NCBI GenBank assembly: GCA_029219245.1
Contig: JAQXTA010000008.1
Span: 30,004-94,003, forward strand
Reading direction: 5' to 3'
DNA from: Lachnospiraceae bacterium
Lineage (GTDB): Bacteria > Bacillota > Clostridia > Lachnospirales > Lachnospiraceae
Length of the DNA: 64,000 bases
Numbering within the stretch: position 1 is the first letter of the stretch; each line of letters begins with the position of its first letter. Shown piece after piece: positions 57,687 through 64,000 of this stretch. The notes under the pieces were generated by a model. The model was not told the DNA's origin and did not search any database. It worked only from the letters and a program-made list of their open reading frames with translations. The translations under genes and the position numbers were made by a program.

Positions 57687-58448
57687 TTATATTCTGACTG
57701 AAATTCCTTTTTCTCGCAGATATTTCTTCAAATCCCGAATTTCCATCTCTTTGAAATGGAACAAAGATGCTGCCAGTGCTGCATCTGCCTTTCCTATGGT
57801 AAAGGCTTCATAAAAGTGCTCCATCGTACCGGCTCCACCAGAAGCAATGACTGGAATCGATACATTTTCAGAAATCAATCTGGTAAGTTCCAAATCATAG
57901 CCTGCCTTCGTACCATCACCATCCATACTGGTCAGAAGAATCTCTCCGGCTCCAAGCTTATCCGCCTGCATTGCCCATTCAATGGCATCAATTCCCATAT
58001 CGACTCTGCCGCCATTTTTATAGATATTCCAACCGGAACCATCCTCACGCCGTTTGGCATCAATGGCAACTACAACACACTGACTACCGAATTTATCTGC
58101 TGCATCCGAAATCAGTCTTGGATTCATAATCGCTGCCGAATTGACCGATACCTTATCAGCACCCTCGCGCAAAATTGCCTTAAAATCATCTACCGTACGG
58201 ATTCCACCGCCCACTGTAAACGGAATAAAAACCTTTTCTGCGACCTTGCGCACCATTTCTACTGCGGTTTCCCTTGCATCGGAGGATGCCGTAATATCCA
58301 GAAATACCAGTTCATCCGCACCGGATTTATCATAGGCAGCACCAACTTCTGCCGGATCTCCCGCATCTACGAAATTAACAAAATTAACGCCTTTTACCAC
58401 TCTGCCGTTTTTTACATCCAGACAGGGAATGATTCTCTTTGTATGCAT
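57687..58448 (-). CDS. hisF: Imidazole glycerol phosphate synthase subunit HisF
   Basis: [32 protein letters not shown]; paired with hisH. Confidence 0.98.
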   Translation of the reverse strand: MHTKRIIPCLDVKNGRVVKGVNFVNFVDAGDPAEVGAAYDKSGADELVFLDITASSDARETAVEMVRKVAEKVFIPFTVGGGIRTVDDFKAILREGADKVSVNSAAIMNPRLISDAADKFGSQCVVVAIDAKRREDGSGWNIYKNGGRVDMGIDAIEWAMQADKLGAGEILLTSMDGDGTKAGYDLELTRLISENVSIPVIASGGAGTMEHFYEAFTIGKADAALAASLFHFKEMEIRDLKKYLREKGISVRI

Positions 58449-59110
58449 TATCTTTCCTCCCCATCTTTTTTATTTATACTTTTACTTTCTGTTCCAGAAA
58501 TACTTAAAAAATTCTTCAAAATTGTCATACCAACCTCGGAACTTTTTTCCGGATGAAACTGACAGGCAAACACATTGTCCTTTTCAACCGAAGCATGAAT
58601 TAATGTACTGTATTCAGTCGTTGCGGTAACAATTTCCGGTTCTTTCGCCTGCAAATAATAGGAATGTACAAAATAGACATAAGAATCTTCTGCAATTCCC
58701 TGAAATAGTCTGCCTTTGTTTGGAAATTTTAAAGAATTCCATCCGATATGCGGAATCTTTAAATCCTCTTTGTCCGGAATCCGTACAATTTTACCGGGAA
58801 GAATACCAAGCCCTTCTACTCCTTCGCTTTCTTCACTGCTCTCAAACATAAGCTGCAATCCCAGACATATGCCCAGAAAAGGGGTTTTCTTCTCAACAAC
58901 CTCGTGAATTACTTCAACCAAATGATACCCTCTCAGTTTTCCCATCGCATCGCCAAAAGAACCGACTCCCGGCAAAATAACATGGTCTGCGGATAAAATA
59001 GTTTCTCTGTCACGTGTCACAATTGCATCCTGTCCAAGTGCATAAACCGCTTTTTCCACACTTTTAATATTTCCGGCATCGTAATCAATAATTGCTACCA
59101 TTTTCTTCAT
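58448..59110 (-). CDS. hisH: Imidazole glycerol phosphate synthase subunit HisH
   Basis: [31 protein letters not shown] (class I GATase), [12 protein letters not shown]. Confidence 0.97.
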   Translation of the reverse strand: MKKMVAIIDYDAGNIKSVEKAVYALGQDAIVTRDRETILSADHVILPGVGSFGDAMGKLRGYHLVEVIHEVVEKKTPFLGICLGLQLMFESSEESEGVEGLGILPGKIVRIPDKEDLKIPHIGWNSLKFPNKGRLFQGIAEDSYVYFVHSYYLQAKEPEIVTATTEYSTLIHASVEKDNVFACQFHPEKSSEVGMTILKNFLSISGTESKSINKKDGEER

Positions 59111-59153
59111 TCCATTTCTATTCTGTCATATTTTACTGTTAACATATAGCGTA

Positions 59154-61451
59154 CTATTCGGTCATACCATTCATAATTTCCTGTTCTTCCGGCAATACAT
59201 CTTCTACTGTATCTGTCGCGTTTTCTCCGGCTAAATCATCGTAAATTGTGCCGAATACAATAGAACGTAAATGCTCCGTATAAACAACATTATCCTCTGA
59301 TGCAATAATATCTAATACATCCGCTTCAGACAATCCATACTGCTCTGATAAAATATTTAATATTTCCTGATAAACTTCCTTTATTTCATCGGAAACATTA
59401 TATTCATCTGCATCCGGAAGCAATTCATAATATAAGGATACGCCCTGTATCAAAGCATCTAATGCCTCCAACTCTTTATTGTCCATCTTCTGATAACTCT
59501 GATATGCTTCCAGCTTACGATTCATTCTCAATATAATGCGGCTCTTATGTAATATTATCTCATCTTCTTCACTCAATTTCTTACCGGACAATAAATCATA
59601 AACCTCTTCATAATTTCCCAAATCGTAAGCAACGTGTGCATCCCGCTTTTCCAAATAAGAAGGAATAACAGAAGATAATAATACAATGCATACTGCAATG
59701 GTTGCACAAAACAAAACAACTGCGATTATTTTCTTCCTGGAAACCTTTTTAGTCGGCTTTTCCTCTACAACTTCCTCATTTTCCTTTTTCTTCTTTTCTT
59801 TCTTAGGACGTTTCTTCTTTTTACCTTTTGCACTTTCTTCGGACTCTTCCTCGCTCATTTCATCATCCTGTGCATCTTGTCCTTTTTTGTTTTTCTTATC
59901 TTTCTTTCCTTTCTTTTCTTTTTTACCTTTCTTATCTTTTTTGCCTTTTTCTTTCTTTGCCTTATTATCTTCTGCATTTAGTTCATTCAAAATATCCTGA
60001 TTTTCATCCGACGTTTCTCCAAGAAGCAATTCGTCCAAAGAATCTGTTTTACTTGCATTCTTGTCCTCGTTCTCTTCTTCCTCCTCATCTGCTTCCATGA
60101 GAAAATCAATTATTTTCGCAAAAAAACCTTTTTTCTTTCCGGTTTCATCCGTTTTGGATGCAAGTCCCGGCACATCTGCCCCCACATCAAGGCCTTCCAT
60201 CATAGTGAGATCCAGTCCATCCATGTCCTGACTTCCACTAATTTCAGCATCACCATTATTTTCATCCGTTTCCGAATTTTCTTCCGGCTGTTCACCTTTT
60301 TTCTTTCTGCCGAATCTTCTTTCCTTCTTTGCTTTCCTTTCCTTTTTTTCTTTCTTTTTCTTTGCTTTCTTATCAGGAATTTCCTCTATATTTTCATTGT
60401 CTCCAGTAATTTCACCTTGTTCATTATTTTCAGCACCTTCATTGAAAAAATGAAATGCATCCTCACTTGCTTCACCTAATTCCTGATCTGAAGAATCAGA
60501 CAAACTCTTTAAAAGTTCGAGCATCTCTTCATCAACGTCTTCCTGTCCTGACTGCTCCAACAGGCCATTAATTTCTGCCATATCCTCATCAATATTACCG
60601 TCATCTATGGCAAAATCAGCCATATCACTTAAATCAATATCGCCTGCATCGCTATCATTATCACTTTCGCCAGTATTGTCTTCTTCGATTGCCATATCTG
60701 CCATACCAAGCAAATCTGCCAAATCACTGTCAAGTGTATCTATCTCTCCATTCTCGTCCGGAATTTCTTCATCCGTATCGCCTAGACCAGTATCTTCTGC
60801 CATGTCTGTCATATCTGACATGCCAAGCAAATCTGCTAAATCATCATCGATGGTTTCTCCCACAATTTCCCCGGATGTTTCTTCCATTGGCTCCTCAAAA
60901 CCAGCATCCAGACTTGGAGTTTCCTCCATGCTTTCAAATTCATCCAGACTGGGAGTTTCTTCCATACTCTCAAATTCATCCAGACTGGGAGTTTCTTCTA
61001 TACTCTCAAATTCATCCAGACTGGGAGTTTCTTCTATACTCTCAAATTCATCCAGACTGGGAGTTTCTTCTATACTCTCAAATTCATCCGGACTGGGAGT
61101 TTCTTCTATCGCATCTTCATTATCGGACAATGGCATATCTGCCATAGCAAATAAATCAGACAAATTATCCAATCCGCTATCTTCCGACATTGTACTATCT
61201 TCTTCCAACTCATCTACCGATGCATCACTATTCCCCATTGCTGCAAACATTGCCTCAATTTCTTCGGGGCTCATTGCCTTATTAGCATCCTGTGACTGTG
61301 GTTGTGGCTCTGCCACACTCTCCGGTTCTCCGCCAGACAGCAATTCAATTGCACTTTTTGGTTTATCCTTTTCATCAGCAGATGATTCCGGCGTTTCTCC
61401 ATTTATCATAGATTGTAACAGATTTTCTAAGTATTCTTCACTTGAACTCAT
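59154..61451 (-). CDS. Large acidic repeat protein with Lys-rich segment, single TM helix and C-terminal helical domain
   Basis: 765 aa: repeats EETPSLDEFESI, repeated DLADLLGMxDM motifs, KKKEKKERKAKKERR tracts, TM KKIIAVVLFCATIAVCIVLLSSVI, then a helical C-terminus. Confidence 0.75.
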   Translation of the reverse strand: MSSSEEYLENLLQSMINGETPESSADEKDKPKSAIELLSGGEPESVAEPQPQSQDANKAMSPEEIEAMFAAMGNSDASVDELEEDSTMSEDSGLDNLSDLFAMADMPLSDNEDAIEETPSPDEFESIEETPSLDEFESIEETPSLDEFESIEETPSLDEFESMEETPSLDEFESMEETPSLDAGFEEPMEETSGEIVGETIDDDLADLLGMSDMTDMAEDTGLGDTDEEIPDENGEIDTLDSDLADLLGMADMAIEEDNTGESDNDSDAGDIDLSDMADFAIDDGNIDEDMAEINGLLEQSGQEDVDEEMLELLKSLSDSSDQELGEASEDAFHFFNEGAENNEQGEITGDNENIEEIPDKKAKKKKEKKERKAKKERRFGRKKKGEQPEENSETDENNGDAEISGSQDMDGLDLTMMEGLDVGADVPGLASKTDETGKKKGFFAKIIDFLMEADEEEEENEDKNASKTDSLDELLLGETSDENQDILNELNAEDNKAKKEKGKKDKKGKKEKKGKKDKKNKKGQDAQDDEMSEEESEESAKGKKKKRPKKEKKKKENEEVVEEKPTKKVSRKKIIAVVLFCATIAVCIVLLSSVIPSYLEKRDAHVAYDLGNYEEVYDLLSGKKLSEEDEIILHKSRIILRMNRKLEAYQSYQKMDNKELEALDALIQGVSLYYELLPDADEYNVSDEIKEVYQEILNILSEQYGLSEADVLDIIASEDNVVYTEHLRSIVFGTIYDDLAGENATDTVEDVLPEEQEIMNGMTE
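60910..61110. repeat. 36-bp in-frame tandem repeats inside the acidic repeat protein gene
   Basis: Five near-identical 36-bp copies plus a partial one, encoding EETPSLDEFESI/M. Confidence 0.93.
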
Positions 61452-61499
61452 AATCTCTCTCCAAATAATTGTTTATGTTTCATTTTATCACATACTGTC

Positions 61500-62297
61500 T
61501 CATTTAACAAATCCATTGGCTAAAAAATCGACAGGTTTTTCTTTGATGCTCGTTCCTCTTTCCCCAATCTTCTCCCCCAACTGATATAAAGAAGAATGTA
61601 TTCTATACAAATGAGATTTCTGATTATACAAAACAATTTTTTCAAATGGCCATCTGATTATAGAAGGCATATCTAATCCAACACCTAATTCTATAACACA
61701 TAACTTTTTATTTACGGTCCCTTGTAGCCATTTCGTATAAATTTGCCATTGTGTTAAATAACCTTCCTCTGCGTATTTATGCACGCCCAACTGATTAAAA
61801 CGTTTCTTTTCACCACATCTGCTACAAATCGGTTCCTCTAACTCACCTATAGTTATATCTTTATTATAATAGGACTTTACTTTCTCATATGTTTCATCAT
61901 CAACATCCATTATTTCACCATTGCAATTATAATCACATTGCATCCTCCGAAAACCGCCCACAGGTGTAACAATTCTTTCTTCTTTCAATCCATGTTGGTA
62001 TATACTGTCATCTATAGCCGTTGAAATGATAAAATAATTTTTTTCAGAAATTATCTCTTTTAAAGTTTCATATGCACGATTAAGCTGTATATCTGCTTGT
62101 TTATCAATCATCATTTTTTGCAAAAAAGGAATAACCCATAAATATTCCTCTCTTGCATCGATTTCCTTTTCAATTTCCTGATATCGTTTATCCTGCTGTA
62201 AAATATCCCAATCGAATTGAAACTCTTCCCCAATTCCTATCAAAATCAAATCTGATTCCTTACATTTTTCAACTATTTCAGACAATATCTGATTCAT
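61500..62297 (-). CDS. Divergent sirtuin-like (SirTM/class M-like) protein
   Basis: LILIGIGEEF Rossmann start, YFIISTAIDDSIYQHGL, MQCDYNC...PICSRCG zinc ribbon, CVIELGVGLDMPSIIRWPFEKI. Confidence 0.65.
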   Translation of the reverse strand: MNQILSEIVEKCKESDLILIGIGEEFQFDWDILQQDKRYQEIEKEIDAREEYLWVIPFLQKMMIDKQADIQLNRAYETLKEIISEKNYFIISTAIDDSIYQHGLKEERIVTPVGGFRRMQCDYNCNGEIMDVDDETYEKVKSYYNKDITIGELEEPICSRCGEKKRFNQLGVHKYAEEGYLTQWQIYTKWLQGTVNKKLCVIELGVGLDMPSIIRWPFEKIVLYNQKSHLYRIHSSLYQLGEKIGERGTSIKEKPVDFLANGFVK

Positions 62298-62356
62298 ATA
62301 TCTGTTCTACCTGCTTTCTGCTTCTCTCTACTGCATAATAATACTACTATAACAAA

Positions 62357-62384
62357 TAAAAGCCGGGAAAATCCCGGCCTTTGT
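62357..62384 (-). terminator. Intrinsic terminator downstream of cheV
   Basis: AAGCCGGGA-aaa-TCCCGGCCTT with T-rich flank on the minus strand. Confidence 0.85.
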
Positions 62385-62390
62385 TTTATC

Positions 62391-63287
62391 TTATTTCAAT
62401 ACTAATTCATCAACAACCTTTACTAAATTACCAATTTCTGGTTTAGAAAGCTGCGCATCAGCACCTAATGCTTCACCTTTTCTCTTCATCTCATCATTAA
62501 CGAGTGAAGAGAAAATAACAACCGGGATATTCTTTGTTTCATCATCCTCTTTAATTAGCTTCGTTAATCTGTGACCATCCATAATAGGCATTTCAATATC
62601 GGTAATAACACATTTCACATGTTGATCCAATGTACCTTCTCTTTTACATTCCTGAATAACATCATATGCCTGTTGTCCATTTTCTGTATGAATCAGGTTA
62701 GCATAACCGGCTTTATGTAAAGAATCAACAATCAATTTATTTAACAAAGGAGAATCTTCTGCTACCAAAATAGGAACGTCATTTCTTTCTCTTTCGCCAA
62801 GTGCATCGATCTCTGTCATTTTAAGACCGGTTTCCGGATTGATATCTGTCACAATCTTCTCAAAATCAAGAATGATAATCAATCTGTCCTCATATTTAAT
62901 AATACCGGTAGAAATTCCTTCTTCCGTTGCTGACACAGTAGCATCCGGTTTGATTATATCTTTCCATGATACTCTATGAATTCCAACAACAGAATCCACA
63001 TGGAATGCAATATTTAACTTATTGAAATTCGTAATAATAAATAAACCACCCGGCTCAGATACACCACGCTGTAAGCAATTTTTCAAATCAATTGCTGTAA
63101 TCATAGTATCACGTGGCATAAAAATACCTTCTATACTTGGATGAGCATTCGGAACAGGTGTAACTTCCTGATATGTAATTATTTCTCTAATCTTTGCTAC
63201 ATTAATACCATATGCATTTCCGTCTAACTTAAATTCAAGTATCTCTAACTCATTTGTTCCATTCTCTAGTAGAATCTTTGTATCCAT
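62391..63287 (-). CDS. cheV: Chemotaxis protein CheV (CheW-receiver fusion)
   Basis: CheW domain (EILEFKLDGNAYGINVAKIREI) plus receiver (PILVAEDSPLLNKLIVDSL...CVITDIEMPIMDGHRL); start at 63287 with AGGTGG RBS. Confidence 0.94.
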   Translation of the reverse strand: MDTKILLENGTNELEILEFKLDGNAYGINVAKIREIITYQEVTPVPNAHPSIEGIFMPRDTMITAIDLKNCLQRGVSEPGGLFIITNFNKLNIAFHVDSVVGIHRVSWKDIIKPDATVSATEEGISTGIIKYEDRLIIILDFEKIVTDINPETGLKMTEIDALGERERNDVPILVAEDSPLLNKLIVDSLHKAGYANLIHTENGQQAYDVIQECKREGTLDQHVKCVITDIEMPIMDGHRLTKLIKEDDETKNIPVVIFSSLVNDEMKRKGEALGADAQLSKPEIGNLVKVVDELVLK

Positions 63288-63409
63288 GTAATCCACCTCA
63301 CGTTGTATTTTTAGAAAACAGCCTTTCTTTACATTATAATTTGCATACCCCAAAGCATATTTTCTATTTCTAATTATAAACCAAAATAATTATATCATAA
63401 AGTGAAATA

Positions 63410-63452
63410 AAAAAAAACACTATTTACATTTTTTTGTAAATAGTGTTTTGAC
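63410..63452. terminator. Bidirectional stem-loop between 23S rRNA and cheV
   Basis: AAAACACTATTTACA-tttttt-TGTAAATAGTGTTTT with A/T tracts on both sides. Confidence 0.75.
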
Positions 63453-63591
63453 ATGCCCTCAAAACCAAATACTAAAAATCTCCATCCTTCCTTGTTACCC
63501 TTCCGCCTTTTTTCATCTACTTCTTTCTTTTATTCTCCAGAAGAATCACTTGTGATTCTTTGCAGATAATTTACGAAGTAAATTTTCTGTT

Positions 63592-64000
<409 letters not shown>

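Noticed and set aside
57756-58556. Plus-strand 266-aa ORF opposite hisF
   Set aside because: Antisense to a certain hisF/hisH pair; no motif support.
60910-61110. 36-bp repeats resembling CRISPR repeat length
   Set aside because: Direct tandem copies without spacers, in frame within a coding sequence; not a CRISPR array.
60607-61584. Plus-strand 325-aa ORF opposite the acidic repeat protein
   Set aside because: Low-complexity Ser/Leu antisense translation of the repeats; the minus-strand frame has a coherent domain layout and operon context.

Overview
This 64 kb window is a compact, AT-rich chromosomal segment, most likely from a Lachnospiraceae-type Firmicute (inferred from gene content and order; not proven). 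Almost all genes are on the minus strand. The core is housekeeping: ftsY-smc-rnc-acpP-plsX-rpmF-yceD, pta-ackA, tmcAL, sbcCD, metNIQ, feoAB, polA-coaE, lysA, ung and hisHF. There is one tRNA-Leu(CAA) on the plus strand and the 3' end of a 23S rRNA at the right edge. I see no phage, transposon, CRISPR array or integrative element. The more interesting signals are: (1) an ABC transporter / secreted-protein / LytTR / DUF3021-like locus whose promoter has three direct repeats at a 20-21 bp period, as expected for a LytTR target; (2) a divergent sirtuin resembling the SirTM (class M) type with altered catalytic motifs, beside cheV and a protein with repeated acidic motifs; (3) a DUF1905-like plus C39-like cysteine-peptidase fusion; (4) an HPr-like protein without the His motif, placed ahead of metNIQ; (5) precise operator/promoter arrangements at feoAB and at a GH13 gene; (6) a 23S 3' end with no adjacent 5S. 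All family calls are from motif recognition in the translated ORFs; no database search was run.
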